64,000 nt of DNA from Sanghuangporus weigelae. Lineage: Eukaryota; Basidiomycota; Agaricomycetes; Hymenochaetales; Hymenochaetaceae. The DNA lies in NCBI GenBank assembly GCA_033182465.1, contig CP137325.1, positions 682,001-746,000 on the forward strand, given 5' to 3'. This document shows, piece by piece, positions 46,082-58,799 of this stretch. The translations under genes and the position numbers were made by a program. A model generated the notes under the pieces. It was not told the origin of the DNA. It was given only the letters and a program-made list of their open reading frames with translations, and made no database searches. Every line of letters starts with the position of its first letter. The first letter of the stretch is position 1.

Positions 46082-46489
46082 AGATTTGCCGAAATCACCG
46101 ATGAACTCTTCTTACTCGATTTGGAAGATCCGGCTTGTTTGAGGGTGATTCTGACATGTGTTCGCAACGAGGAGGGAGCGGCTAGAAAATCCACTGTGCG
46201 AACCATTAGCCATAGAACCAAATCTTGCTAGACTCCAAAGTTATCTTCCCTCTTGCTTCTTCAAGTGCATCACTGGTTGGAGCCCGCATACTTCAGAGAC
46301 CCCCGTGTTTCCGCGGAGTTGTACTGTGCTGCTGTCGAAATGGGAAATCGGAAATATACCTTGTCCGAATCAAAAGCAAGATATTGCAGAAGGTTGTGTT
46401 TCAAAGAGATCTTGTGGATCATTTTTGATTCCGCACCACGCACCAATCATCGGTTTTGGTCGCCTGTGACAGAGCCAAAGCTAGGATGA
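46082..46489 (+). other. Coding-like stretch, unassigned
   Basis: Two adjacent plus-strand frames look more like protein than noise. The first, 46082-46231, reads RFAEITDELFLLDLEDPACLR and onward to a stop. The second, about 46253-46489, reads WLEPAYFRDPRVSAELYC and ends PVTEPKLG. An acceptor-like CTCTATACAG precedes the first. I cannot join them or find a start, and I know no family with these phrases. It may be the tail of a lineage-specific gene or a decayed one. Confidence 0.25.
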
Positions 46490-49400
46490 CCTGATATAAT
46501 ACCCTAGCATGGATGATTGCAGGTGGGGCTGGTTGACCAAAATATCTCGAGAACGATGATAAAGAATTAGCCATATCCGGATGAATCCTTACCACCTACG
46601 TGGGTATCCCAGCCTTCAAGGCGGCGATTCTTTAACGTGTACCGTTGCAATACAACATCGGGTGGATCTGTTCTTGGGAGGCATGAGTTCCCCGTTCCCT
46701 CTTGCGGTGCGCAGCTAGGGAGCACGCGCCTGTGCGGGCTTGCGGACGGAATCGCCTAGATCGCGATCTTGCCCGCGTAATATAAGAGGTAAACAAGGGG
46801 TAAAACAGGGAAAAATAGACCCTTACTTTCTTCATTCTGCATCAGAACCTCCAGTAATGCCAAGTTCCAGATGCTCAAGCTTCGATCTTTGCTCCAATCT
46901 TAAGCATTCCAGGCTTCTTAGAGATCGTTGGTGGTCACCCCCGGTGGGTCCTCTTATTTCCTTTGCCATTTATTTCATCATCAACTTCATCGGCTACCTG
47001 GTTTTCGGCGAGATAGGAGCAGGTCTCGAAATAGATGCGTGCTTGATCGAGTGCACAGCCTTGTTCCTTTTCCCCTGCCTCTAATTTATTTCTCCACGTC
47101 CGACAAGCGCTCGAATATGGTCCCAAGAGCTCCAAGAGCATGGTAGACCCAGTGAGTTTGTTTGACAAGCTTTGCTTCTGTGTGTCTGTCCCTAGATTAC
47201 CTTACTACGTATCTCAGATGTCGTAGGACCGTGCCTAGAAAGCTGGGGTCTTCAATGATGCGGCAGAAGGAATGCAGCACACACAAGAATTAATATTCTA
47301 GCGTGGACATTTTACTCGTCCCCGAACGCTTCACAAAAGCGAGGCGTCTACGCCGTGGGTGAATCGACAAAGACAGCAAATGACTCAGAGAAAGAGGACG
47401 TTACATGAACGGTGAAGAAGTTTACCACCAACATTACGGCGTCGCTTTTGTGCGGGAAATGTGCTGGTTGGTGAGAGAGGACCAGGGCGTCGCACAATCG
47501 TTTGCTAACACCGTGCCTAGATAACGACATTCTGGTAACGAGACGGCACAAAGAACGGCATGCACTTCCGTAATACGTTTACCGACCCACAATTCACGTC
47601 CCACTTCGTTCGTGGCGTCCTTGCTTGGAGCTGAGCTCGCCGTTGCTTCTCCGATTTTTTCCCCGTAAGCAACTTCACACAACTCCGTGTACGGTGCCGG
47701 GATGCCGTAAATACCTCAAACTCAAAAGTGACCTCTCCAACTCAAAAGGAAAGAGAGCAGAAAAAGAAAGACGGGGGTTCTCACTTTCTGCTCAGGGCAG
47801 TATGGCGGTTCTGACTCGTTCCGCCGGTGTTTTTCTTTGAACCCCCGCAGAATTCTGCGTGACTTGGTAGGCGGGAGAGTCTTAGAAATAGCGAAAAACG
47901 AAGCAAAGCTGTAGTTGAAACAAAAGAGCGGGAAGGTGCTGGGCTTCACGCAGGCGAATTGCCTCCGTGCCAGTGCGGCGGGCGGCCTTTTGTGAGGAAT
48001 AGGAAATAGAGTTCAGATGGGCTAGTCGGCGAGCGTAGACAGTGTCAATAGAAAGAAAGAAAAAGCATTCGACGACTTCTGAGTCCAGTCGTGACTCTGG
48101 GATCGCGCGCCAGAGGGCACCCATCAGCTTCATCTCACCATATTCGACACATGAATCCTTCTTCTTTACTTCTTACCAATTTGCAAGGAAGCAGCGAAGA
48201 AAACAACTGAAATTCTCATTCTAATCCATCGAGAGCAAGGTCAAAAAAGCTGATACAGGGGGGGAGCGACGAAATGAATACCGCTTCAAGGGCTCCACGA
48301 CATAGCAACGCGTGCCCGGGTCGAGTCATACAGCAAGGGACAAGTTAAGGGCGCCGTCCCGTGTCCCGCGTTCAAATCACTATAGTCAGATGTGTCTCGC
48401 CGCCCGACATTCGGTCACGGTCAACAACCGTGCCTTTTCTTACAGACTGATGGCTATCTCATCGATAGGGAGAATGAGAGACGAAAGTTTTTGCATATTA
48501 CAAGAACTGCAGCGCACGGGGCCATTGACACCGCATGCGAAAATGAACTGCAGAATACTGGGCCAGAGGAATCACAAATGCAAGGCATGCAAGGCAAATT
48601 CCTCGACGGCCAGAATTCCCAAAGGCATGTTGTCTCGATGTCCATCAAGGTCAGGTTCCAGATCATTGAATAATCAGGGGCTGCGCCCTACGCTTCATCA
48701 GAAATATGATTCATGATTGAGAAGACGTCGACTTGATCGTACAGCAAGAGTTCTTGAAGATGAGCACGACGAGCCCGCGGGGTTCATTCGGACATATACT
48801 GCCCAAGGCTTGAGCAATGATGCATGTGTGTCCACGCAAAATCAATAACCAGCACACTTTAGATTTAGAGGGGAGATAGTAGCAGAATCCAAACCGAATA
48901 GAACATCCCGTGTCTAAACAGCTTCACGGAGATTTGGAAGCTACGTACGGACATTCGGACGCGTCAGACATATATTTGTCTCGCCCCTCGATTGCTTGAT
49001 CTTTGAAGCGCTGGTGCAGCGGCTGAAAATGAATGCGGACCAGGTCAAATAATAATTAGACTACAGGGCAAATTTGATTTCAAGCTGCTTTGCACATGTT
49101 CGCGTATGCGGTTTTACGCTTGAACGAGAGCAGCGTCCGGTTAGTAGATGGAGACGGTCAAAAGAAGATGTCAAGCCGTCATGGCTTGGTGCCCGGCTGA
49201 CGTCGGAGATTTTACGGTAGCATTCTCATCGAAGTGTAAATGCGAAAAAGAGTAGATACGACAACGAGCCAGATAGACGGGCTTGTCTCGGGACGCGTGA
49301 CTTTGAATCTTTGCTGGCATCGGATGACGGGGCACAATCCTTAGCAGATGCTACTACTGAGAACGAGCGTAACTGAATTGAGATCAGATTGATAAAACGA

Positions 49401-51495
49401 TAGTTGCATTTGTTGCGAACAGCACTGCCGGTGAAGAATGTTCAAAAGACAAACCCGCATCACGAGTAGCACGTCGCAATTTCTGACAGAAGGTAGGAAA
49501 TCGTTAGTACGTTCTGTTTGAATGGGACGCCGTACCCGGGCCTTGTGTCAAAAAGAAATGTGGCTGGGGCTGTAAATTGCAATTCAGTAATAATTACCTG
49601 GGTTCTGTGGGTATGTATTGATATTGATGATGGATAATCCAGGACCGTGGATGCGATGAAAGGCTGATCGAGATATGGATATGATATAAGAAAGGAAACT
49701 GTACACATGATAAACGGGGAAGTAGTGCGCTCGGAGGTAACGTCCCATATGGTTTATCTGTGACCAAGCAGGGCCCGATTTCTTTGCTCGATTTCCTGTT
49801 TCTTCTCCTTCTTCCTAGGGGTACTACCTTTTTTCTACCTTTATTTCGCACAAGTTTTTCGCTCTTTTTAGTAAAAGAAGGTGCGAGGAGGCGCGGAGAC
49901 CATAAGAGTGGAGCAAAGGCCTCGGGGAAAGACTATGGCTTAGTATTGTGGTTGGCCGCCAAGCAAGTGAACAATACTACAATGTGCAGCCAAGTCGACG
50001 TGAAAGCCTGGAACCGGCAAGAGTATGAGCTTCCCGAGAATAGACGGCGCGATGGATACGTGATTAAGAACGCTGGTGATGCCTTGCAAAGGGGGGTGAG
50101 TGGGAGTTGAAAGGAAGGCGAAGCGGAGGAGATTGAGAAGTTACGTACGGGAGAAGCTATAATCGGTAATTCGGGGGTAACAAACCCAAATTCCGAGTCC
50201 ACGGCCAGGGTCACGATTCATTTCGGGACAATCTGGACAATCTGGGTGGATTTCGACTCGTTCCCCTCATCACTGCCACCAACAAATCGTGTCAAGCGCC
50301 AGAAGAAATCGGAAAAAAGCCAAAGCACTCTAGACCTGAACTGCGCTGAAACAAAGCAATTTATCGAGGCCCGATGAGACGGCTGTAGCTTGGCGCATAC
50401 TCGCACTGGTGGAGGACGATGAAGCAGCGTAACGTTACTTACAGGTGAGGCTGCGTAAGCTGGCAACTTTATTGAGTGAGTGACGAAGGCGGCTGCTTTA
50501 TTTGGAGTGCTTCGCAGATGGATCCGCCAAAGAACTGCTTTGTAATACAGGGCTAGTGAAGAAGATTCTGAAGAAGAGAAGGATCCTACTGAGAGTGGAA
50601 TGCGAGTTGCAGTCACCGTGACGGCAGCAGTGTATAGGTAATACAATTATACATACACTCAATCCCAGAGTAACATCGTGACAGGAACCTTGCTGCAGTA
50701 CCAGTTGTAGTGACCCTGTAGAAGTCCTGCATAGTGTTACTGGAGCCTGCTCTGAGTCAGTCCACCCACCGTCCGCTGTCCGTCATATTCAGGCTGATCC
50801 TCTCCGTCCGTCTGCCCGGATCTGCACACGATGTCTGTTCGCATTCCACTCAGCCATCTTCATATTTGGCAGGCAGGTCGTCGGTCGTTTAATTCAACCA
50901 GAATCAATCTGTCTCAATCTAGCCTTCCTGATGTCCTCTCTGTTCTCGTCCCCTCCTCCCGACTCCTTTTTCAACGACAGATGATCAAAATCGACGCGGG
51001 AGCAGAGATAGACCACTGACCGCACCTTTACGTTGGCCCAACGCCCCATCCGCCCTGGTTCCCAATTCGAATCCGAATCTGAATTCAATTCGCCAGACCG
51101 CCGACACGACGTGAGCTGTGCTGTGCATTTTTGCTTCCGCTTCTCGATCTCCCTTCAATTCTTGCACTTTATTTTTTTGTCCTTCTCTCTGCCTCGCCGT
51201 TTAATTTAATTTCTATTTTGTTTTGTTTTATTCTGTTTTTGCATTGTTTTTCCAGCCTTGGCCGTGGTGCTTATGTTGTCGTCTTCTTCTTGGTGCTATA
51301 TCTGATCGCCCTTTATAACTTTGCCCGGAGGAACCGTATCAACTCATTCTTTTCACCGCGCCTGCTTTTTAGACTCTCCCAACGCCATCCCATCCACGCC
51401 ACGCTCATCCCTGCTTCCTCATCGCCCTTCATTCCATTCCTAGACCTAGGACGCGTCTCCCGCCCTCATCCGCACGACGCCGCTGATTCTTAACA
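46490..51495. other. Long gene-poor region with the 5' leader of the zinc-finger gene at its right end
   Basis: About 5 kb. Frames are short and stop-rich on both strands. The stretch 50820-51490 is strongly pyrimidine-rich (TTTTTTGTCCTTCTCTC, TTTTGTTTTATTCTGTTTTTG) and probably is the transcribed leader of the C2H2 gene. Purine-rich bands occur near 47730-47780. I see no tRNA: the one B-box-like GTTCAAATC near 48374 has no matching stem. Confidence 0.4.
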
Positions 51496-53955
51496 ATGTG
51501 CAACGCCCATTTTCAGCATCTCTTCGACGATGCTTCGTACTCCGCCGTTGACATTGCCCAGCAGCAGCAGCAACAAAATACTAGGAGTCCGCTTGGATTA
51601 CACCCGCACGGCTCATCCACAGCCGGCGGCCAAGGCAACTCCGCATCGACATTGTCGCCTGTTTCAACTAGCGGGTGGTCATATCCGATAGAAGCACAGT
51701 CTGACGTGCAAATGTATTCACCCGCCTCCACAACTTCGTACTCGAGCTTCCATTCACCCGTTGACACCAGCACACGTGTGTATGCATTGGCAGGTGCGCT
51801 TCAACAGCAGCAGCACCAACACCAACAATCGAACGCGGGTTATCCCGAGTCTTCGCAGCGTAGCACGGAGCTGACGCGAGGCGGCGTCCCGAGCCATGAG
51901 CAGCACGGAGGAGCCGGACAGGGCCGAGCGCCGGCTCAATTCTTCCCGGAGGCGCCGCAACAGGTGACGCAGCAGCCGCATCAACACCAGCAACAGCAGC
52001 GATGGGCATACGCGGGGCACGCGCACGCACATGCACACGAATTCTCGCAGGAAGCGCTGTCAATGTCACGCGCGCCGATCATTGACGCGCAGGTTCAGCC
52101 ACCTTCCGCATCTGACGACAGCGTTCCCCATGATCGTATCCCGCCGGTCTTCACCGCCGGGAACGTGCCCGGCGGCGCTCGGCTTCCTGTTGCTTCCGCA
52201 CCCGGCACGGCGGGCGATCAGAGGTCGCAAGGTGGTGCTCGACAGATCCATCAAGGCGTGCCTCTCAATGTGGGCAATCTCTTTTCCTACTGCATTTTTG
52301 GAGATTTCTAATAAATACTACTCTCTGCAGGAACGTGCTTTCCCCCAACTTCAACCCGACCACCATCATCGCGCCATGTCTTCGCAGTCTCAGCATCCCC
52401 ATCATCAACAGCAGCATCAACAATGGCTCCCTCAACCGCAGACGCAACAAATGGGTGGTGCGCCTTTCTTACAGGTACCGACGCCAAGAGCAGTGAACGC
52501 GTCTCAGCCTGGGGCAATGCGCAACTTCTTTCCTATCAATGTAGCGGGTGGGAATGCTGAGCTTGACTATGAGCTTGAGAGTGATGATTTTGGAGATCAC
52601 GAGGAGTTCGATGACGGTCTTGATGACGAAGACGCGTCCGGCGGGCCTTCTCACCTTGGTATTCCTGCTAATGGGTCTCCTACACCAGAATTGCAGTTCC
52701 CTCAAGGAGTATCCGGAACGCCCTCTGACGTTATGCGTGCGAATTTCATGCTTTACGGCGCCAACCCCGCAAATTGGCCTATGGAAAGCCTAGGTGGTCT
52801 TGCAGGGAACGGCAGTTTTATGGATACTAATGCCGGGCCAGGGCCAGGCCCGGCTTCTGCCTCTTCGTCTCGCGCTAGTAGCGGAGGTAAAGTGAAGATG
52901 GCTGCCTCTATGACACCACCTGAGTTCCTAAGACCCTCAGAAAAGAGGGATAAAGGAAAACGGGCGCAAGGATCGGAAGAAAGTGAAGGTCAAACAGTGA
53001 AAGTATTGATCGAGTCGGCGACACCTGGCGAGCCGCCAAAAAAAGTCAAAATGCATCAGTGTCGTATCTGTCAAAAACTCTTCCCTCGTCCGAGTGGACT
53101 CGCAACTCACATGAATTCGCACTCAGGAGCACGCCGTAAGTCCCTTCATTCATGTTACACTCTATTTCCCGGGTTTCAGCTGTAATTATCATTATTCTTT
53201 CCAATTACTGAATTAAACTCCTCAATAATTGATAACTAATCTCTTTTACAGCATTCAAATGCCCATTAGCCCTCTGCCCCAAAACTTTTGCTGTCCGCTC
53301 GAACGCACGGCGCCATTTGCGGACGCATGGAATTACAGTCCCTCCGAACGCACTGAACAAAAATGGCCAAGGCCGTAACCAGGAAGAGCCTTTCCAAGTC
53401 GGATTTGAGACTCCCGTGGTTGTTGACGTGCAGGATCCAACTGCGGGAGGTGTCGTCGGTGAGGGTGCAAGTGCCAGTGCAGGAGGGCGACCGCCCAAAT
53501 TACGCTGGGTCCCCCCGAGCCTTGCTACTCGGACGAATGCGCCTCGTTTACGCTCACTTTCTCCGGCCTCTGACATGGCGGACCTCGATGCGCAGGACGT
53601 CTCCATGGCCTCAGGAGGTGGCGCTAGTGCCAGCGGTCACACGGACCTTGACTCTGGATCAATGATGTTCTCGAGGCGGGTCCCCGGGTTACGAATTGCA
53701 CCCTCACCCTTGCCCCCGGCAATCCCTTCGAGTGACGAAGGCGCGGCCGACTTAAGCGCTCGATTCGAGGAGCGCAACTCATACGCAGAAGCCGGAACGT
53801 ACCCGTACCACCCCGATCAGGTATGTTTTTCCCCTTTACACCTTTTCTTCGAGTTCATATGAAAGAGAAAGTGACTGATTTGAAGTTCCTCGCCCCGTGA
53901 CGCGTAGTGGCGGTCCCTGCCTGGTCCCGGACTGGTACTCGCTCTGCGGAGTTGA
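51496..53955 (+). CDS. C2H2 zinc-finger transcription factor with glutamine/histidine-rich activation region
   Basis: Four exons in phase: 51496-52269, 52331-53135, 53252-53820, 53908-53955, giving 731 residues. The first 380 residues are low in complexity, with several glutamine runs, His-Gln runs, an alternating HAHAHAHE patch and an acidic stretch (LESDDFGDHEEFDDGLDDED). Two tandem C2H2 fingers follow: CRICQKLFPRPSGLATHMNSH, and CPLALCPKTF ending RRHLRTH, joined by a short SGARPFK linker. The intron between exons 2 and 3 falls exactly in this linker. A disordered Ser/Gly tail follows; the last exon adds WRSLPGPG. The paired-finger layout at the C-terminal side resembles fungal development and stress regulators. 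Target genes are unknown. The last tiny exon is the least sure part. Confidence 0.85.
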
Positions 53956-56223
53956 GATTTAGGGCGCAAAAGACACTACCCTGACCAGAGCCTGACTGCT
54001 GCTTGCAGTCTGCTTCTCCCGTTCACTATTCAACGGCTTTTGAAAGGCCCTTCATGTACTTCACCACCTTTCGCTTTTTCCTCTAGTCGTTATCGGCCTG
54101 TGCAAATATTGTGCTCGACTGGTTCACATATTACACCTGGCATGTCCCCCTTCTTTTTTTTTCTTACCATTTTCCTGTTCATTTTCCTCCTTACTCTTGC
54201 TTTCTTGACTACTAAGTGTAATTGTCTTGAATTACATACAAGCAAGTCCCTGTTTATCGCCCCTCCTATTCTCTTCTCTTCTACTCATCGCCTTCTATGC
54301 CTTGTGGTACTTCTGACGAGCGAGTTGACCTTGCTGGCCTGAGAGCTTCCTGCTTCCTCGCTCGTTTTCTTCCAACCTCTATTACTCGAACACAAGTTTT
54401 TCCTCTCGCTAAACGTCTGTTGTCTGTATCGTTAGTATCTGCTACGGACAAACATTGCTTGCACGTAGGGCGGCAGTCCGCCTTCTTTACGCCTTGGCAT
54501 TATGATCCTAACGGACTTGTCGTGGACTTTTTTGTTCTTACACTCGCGAGTAGACTCTCCTTATTTATCGCTGCTACTTGCTCTTTTTTTGTTTTCATAC
54601 TTGCAACTACGAATCTAGCTCTAATTTCTGACGCGCTGATTTAAAAAAGTTCTGTATAAAACTGTATCTTTTTTTCTTCTGAACAACATGGTTTGGGCTG
54701 TTTGTATTTGCTTAGCGATCCATGCATCCGTACACTGTACAGTATTGTTCTTGCTGAAGCTTCGTTGAATTGTACCTTTTTCACCTGTCCCCACAAAGCA
54801 ATGCTAATACGATCTACGTTGGTCTTTTCTCCCAGGCTGAGTCTCTGATGGATACGTAGTGAGAACGCAGTGTCTATATTAACAATTCCGCAACAACAAG
54901 CCGATAGATGCGACACAAGAAGGGAAAGGGTGGTACGAGAAGGAGAAGAGGGTACTGATGCAACGGCTGGGATTAGATCTGGTTAACAGGTTCGATGAAA
55001 AAAAGAAGGAAACGAAGAAAAAAGAAAACAAGAAGTCGAACGCCTGCGAGGGGGGATTGAAGTGGTAAAAATAGAGATAAGAGCGGACGTAGATGCAAGA
55101 AAAGTGTGAGTACGCGATTGCCGAATGAGTGTCTGCGAGAGTTAAGATGAGATTTCTGCGTGCGGGTCGGAGACCTCGGGAGAAGAATGGTGTGAGGGAG
55201 GGTGAGAGAAGAGCGAGGTGGGGAGGATAAGAGAAGCGCAAGAAGACACGTCAAGCTGCAAAGAGGGACACGCCAGATTGCTGGGTGCAGAGATTTCGGG
55301 TCGGGTGCTGCTGTTTGTAATGCAAGTGCTACTGACCGTAAATAACGGATTGGCGCCAGAGACGGTAGAACTGAAACACAGATCAGGAAGCAGAGGGAGC
55401 TCATGTCATTGATTGCCATTTGAACAGAGCAGTCCCATGCGTTTACCTAATCCAAAAAAGATGACATCACACGGGATGCTATTCATAACCGCCTCACGTA
55501 ACGTCTATTCCGCACTCAACGATGTCTCCGAGGACTTAACCTCATCTCTGCGAGAGAAGCCAGGGGCTGACTGCCGCTTGCGCCAGTGGGTATATCCGTT
55601 CGCCTGGTGAAATAAACGCGCGAGCCGAGAGGAAGTCGGTATTCCCGTGCTTCTCGTTTTCTTTGATTCTTTCCCTTGTTACTTTTAATTCTTCTCATTG
55701 TCGGATTCGGATGTCGTTATGCAATGTAGTCGGTATTGGTGACGCACACTGCAGCGTAAGAGTCGAAATGAAAAGCTTCGACTCTCCGGCTAGCGCCTAC
55801 GTATGGTGGAAGAATGAAGAAGGCCTCAACGCGCCGGGATAAGCTCGGACGGCGAGAGGGTGAGAGATACATCCACCAGATTACCGAGCCTGTGCCTGTC
55901 ATTTCCATGTAAATGACAATGCTGTACGGACCGTGACGGCTAAAAGTATTGTCCCTCGTTTGTTATGATCGGGTCCCCGTTGTTCTTGGTGGAAGATACA
56001 AATTCAGTTTGCAAATATTTCTCGATTTATTGACCAATGCAATATCCGCCACACGTGCGAGCGCAAAGCTAGATATGGTTTCTGCACACGTGTCGGCGTG
56101 TAGATGGGGACGGCTCGTCTTCCAGATCAGTGTATCCTTGTTACTTTGCAATCGACTAAATTCCCTTTCCCCAATGGACCAATTTGTATTTGGTTTTCCG
56201 TCGGCAAGGTCAGGTGTAGTCAT
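53956..56223. other. 3' region of the zinc-finger gene and convergent spacer
   Basis: About 2.3 kb. 54000-54650 is pyrimidine-rich and may be a long 3' leader/trailer. 54900-55250 is purine-rich on the plus strand, which produces Ser/Phe/Leu-rich but meaningless frames on the minus strand. No gene supported. Confidence 0.45.
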
Positions 56224-57031
56224 TCATGTTTCTCCGGATTCAATTGTCTCGCACGCTCGCTTCTCGGATGGATTTGCATTCGAAGCTTGACATGAAAGCG
56301 TCCGATGCTGTGTCTGCGCCGGGAGGCGGGCGTAAAGGACTCGATTCACGAGGCCGATGGGGATATCGTAGGGTGAAGGAATCGCGCATGGCGCCGCAGC
56401 GGTGAGAAACGGATTTATGCCGGTGTTCGCGCATGTGTGTGGCTCAGGCTTCAACGTGGGTATATGAGCGTGAGTATCTGCGATGAAAGGCGAAAGCATG
56501 TCAGCGCGCGCGATGCGATGCTGCGTAGAAAGAGCGGAGGCGCGAGTTGCAAAGTTTGAATACGTCGGAACAAGAATACGGGAAAATGAATGCGAAGGGA
56601 TCGGAGAAGCCACCTAATGCGTACCGGTAATGGTGCTGAGGCTATTGAACGCTGACGTGTTGTACAGAGCCAGCGCCCAGTATGTGAAATAGGTGAGAAG
56701 GATCAAGATAACCGAGTACGCCGGAAGCAAGACGGCCCATTCACTGTGATATCGGATAAAGACACATGGTATTGATTAGACACTGCCTTGGACGTTAAAT
56801 GAAATAGGTCCGGGCAAATGCATACCGGCTCGGATACCACTCTATTCCAAGTGAAAGAATCCATTCATCTGGAAAGATAGCCCAGAGCACATAGAGACAA
56901 AATAGAGCGTAGGTTGAGGACCATGCGACGAAGCCATAGAACTCGGGTGCTCGACCCTTTAATTGAGCAGAGTTTGGGGGATATGGAGCAAGAGGAGAGC
57001 GGGGAGACGTGGGCTCATTAGACGAGTCCAT
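56224..57031 (-). CDS. GPI19: GPI-GlcNAc transferase subunit P (PIG-P)
   Basis: Three exons on the minus strand, in phase: 56826-57031, 56625-56743, 56224-56477, giving 192 residues. After a proline/serine-rich N-terminus (SPRSPLAPYPP) comes EFYGFVAWSSTYALFCLYVLWAIFPDE, the first membrane segment with the family's YGFV-W-S motif. LGIEWYPSREWAVLLPAYSVILILLTYFTYWA is the loop and second segment, with the conserved YYPxxxWAxxxP pattern. The C-terminal region after residue 120 ends with the conserved PYDIPIGLVNRVLY block. The protein belongs to the ER complex that moves GlcNAc to phosphatidylinositol, the first step of GPI anchor synthesis. It is longer than the yeast protein because of its tail. 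Confidence 0.92.
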
Positions 57032-57282
57032 TGATCAGTTCCCTTAGAAATGTGAACAGACGCTCTCAGACGCAGTGGCTGTTGGTGGTTGGAGTAACGC
57101 GAGTCACATCCGAGGCCAGATCATCCCGCCAATATGGAAATGGAAAAGAAGCCGAGAGTGTGACACGTGATTGTGACAGACCGTGTCTTGTCCCATTCCA
57201 CGTCGCGTCTATTGAACTCAAAACTACGCTTGTCTCCTACCATCATCTCCGTGCCATCTATCCTTTGTACGTTTCTCTCTCC
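57032..57282. promoter_or_regulatory. Shared promoter region of GPI19 and PRI1
   Basis: Only 251 bases separate the two divergent start codons (57031 minus, 57283 plus). Both promoters and leaders must lie here. No TATA box is obvious, which fits housekeeping genes. Confidence 0.6.
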
Positions 57283-58799
57283 ATGCAAGTCGAAGACGAC
57301 GCATCGGCCCCAGAGGTCATGATGGCCTTCTACAAAAGACTCTATCCGTTCAAATCGGTCTTCTCGTGGTTAAACCATCAACACGCGCCGACGCGACTCT
57401 TCACACACCGTGAATTCGCTTTCACTCTCCAAGGCGACGTCTATATCCGCTATAACTCCTTTGCGAATGCGGAAGAACTCAAAAAGCAAGTTGTCCGCCT
57501 GAATCCCAGTCGCTTTGAAATCGGTGCGGTGTACAATGCAAGACCGCGCGATAAGAAAACCCTCCGTCCAGGCGCCCTTCAGCCGCTTCAGCGAGAACTC
57601 GTATTTGATATTGATATGACTGATTATGACGAAATCCGTACGTGTTGCTCCGGAAAGGGAATATGCAAACGATGCTGGGGCTTCATCGCCGTTGCTGTCA
57701 AGATTCTTGACCACGCTTTGAGAGAACACTTTGGATTTCGACACCTGCTGTGGGTATACTCCGGTCGTCGCGGAATTCATTGCTGGGTATCAGATCAAGA
57801 AGCCCTGCAACTAACGGATGAACAACGCAAGTCCATTATGGGTTGGCTGGAAGTGATCAAAGGAGGGCAGGATATGGCCAAGAAAGTTAATGTCAGGGGC
57901 CAGCCAAATCGCCAGTTACACCCATCATTACAGTCAGTCTACATGCACTTTTCATATAATTTGCTACTGATAAAGTTCTCGAATAACATAGGTCGGCTCT
58001 ACAAATTGCTCGAGGTGATTTCCCTCGGCTCGTCCTACAAGATCAGAATTGCTTCTCCACCGCGGAGCAGACAAGTATATTATTGGAACTTCTTGGAAAT
58101 AAGGAAGTTGAGGCACGATTGCGGAAGCGATGGGCGGAGAGCTCCAAAACTTCTGAAGAGAAATGGGAAGATATTAAGCGGGAAATGTCCCAAGCAAAGT
58201 CGAGTGGCAAGGACACAAGCAATGTGAGTATATGGTTTTCTCTTTGTCTTCTTTACGATGTCTAATCTTTCTATGTACGTACGCATTGCATTTTTCAGTC
58301 GCTTTATCGAGCATCTGAAGACATCGTACTCCAATATACGTATCCACGTCTAGATGCAGAAGTCTCGAAACACCGAAACCATCTGCTAAAGGCTCCATTT
58401 TGCGTGCATCCAGCTACGGGTCGAGTTTGCGTACCCGTTGATCCACTTCGCGTGGATCGCTTTGATCCTGAGACTGTTCCGAGTGTTGGTCAGCTCCTTC
58501 GCGAGCTTGACGATCTAGAGACGAGTGCTGGTACAGATGGCATTCAACAATCGCACCATTCAGGTCAGGAGACCTATTCTGCTCTTCCCAGGATCTAAAC
58601 TGACTCCGAAGCAGACTGGGAGCACACTTCGCTTAAACCATACGTGGAAATGCTTGACGCGCATGTACGAGGACTCATGGATGAAGTACGAAGAGTAAAA
58701 CGAGAGGAAGGTACTTGTGTTTCTCTCATTGCGTTTATTTCAAGTCTCGCTGAACATCGCGCCTGACTGCCAGATGCTCGAATTGATTTCACTTTCTAA
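57283..58799 (+). CDS. PRI1: DNA primase small (catalytic) subunit
   Basis: Five exons in phase: 57283-57932, 57992-58223, 58299-58563, 58615-58710, 58774-58799, giving 422 residues, as in other eukaryotes. FYKRLYPFKSVFSWLNH opens the protein and HREFAFTLQGDVYIRYNSF is a strongly conserved block. ELVFDIDMTDYDEIRTCC holds the catalytic aspartates. CCSGKGICKRCW is the zinc-binding motif. LWVYSGRRGIHCWVSD is the nucleotide-binding loop. YPRLDAEVSKHRNHLLKAPF and HPATGRVCVPVDP lie in the C-terminal part, which ends DARIDFTF. The protein makes RNA primers in the DNA polymerase alpha-primase complex in the nucleus. The last exon is only 26 nt. Confidence 0.95.

Noticed and set aside
48300-48400. Possible tRNA from a B-box-like GTTCAAATC near 48374
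   Set aside because: The bases around it cannot form a T stem, and no A box or acceptor stem is found at the right distance.
54641-55419. Long minus-strand frames rich in Ser, Leu and Phe
   Set aside because: They are produced by a purine-rich plus strand; composition is monotonous, no splice pattern or motif.
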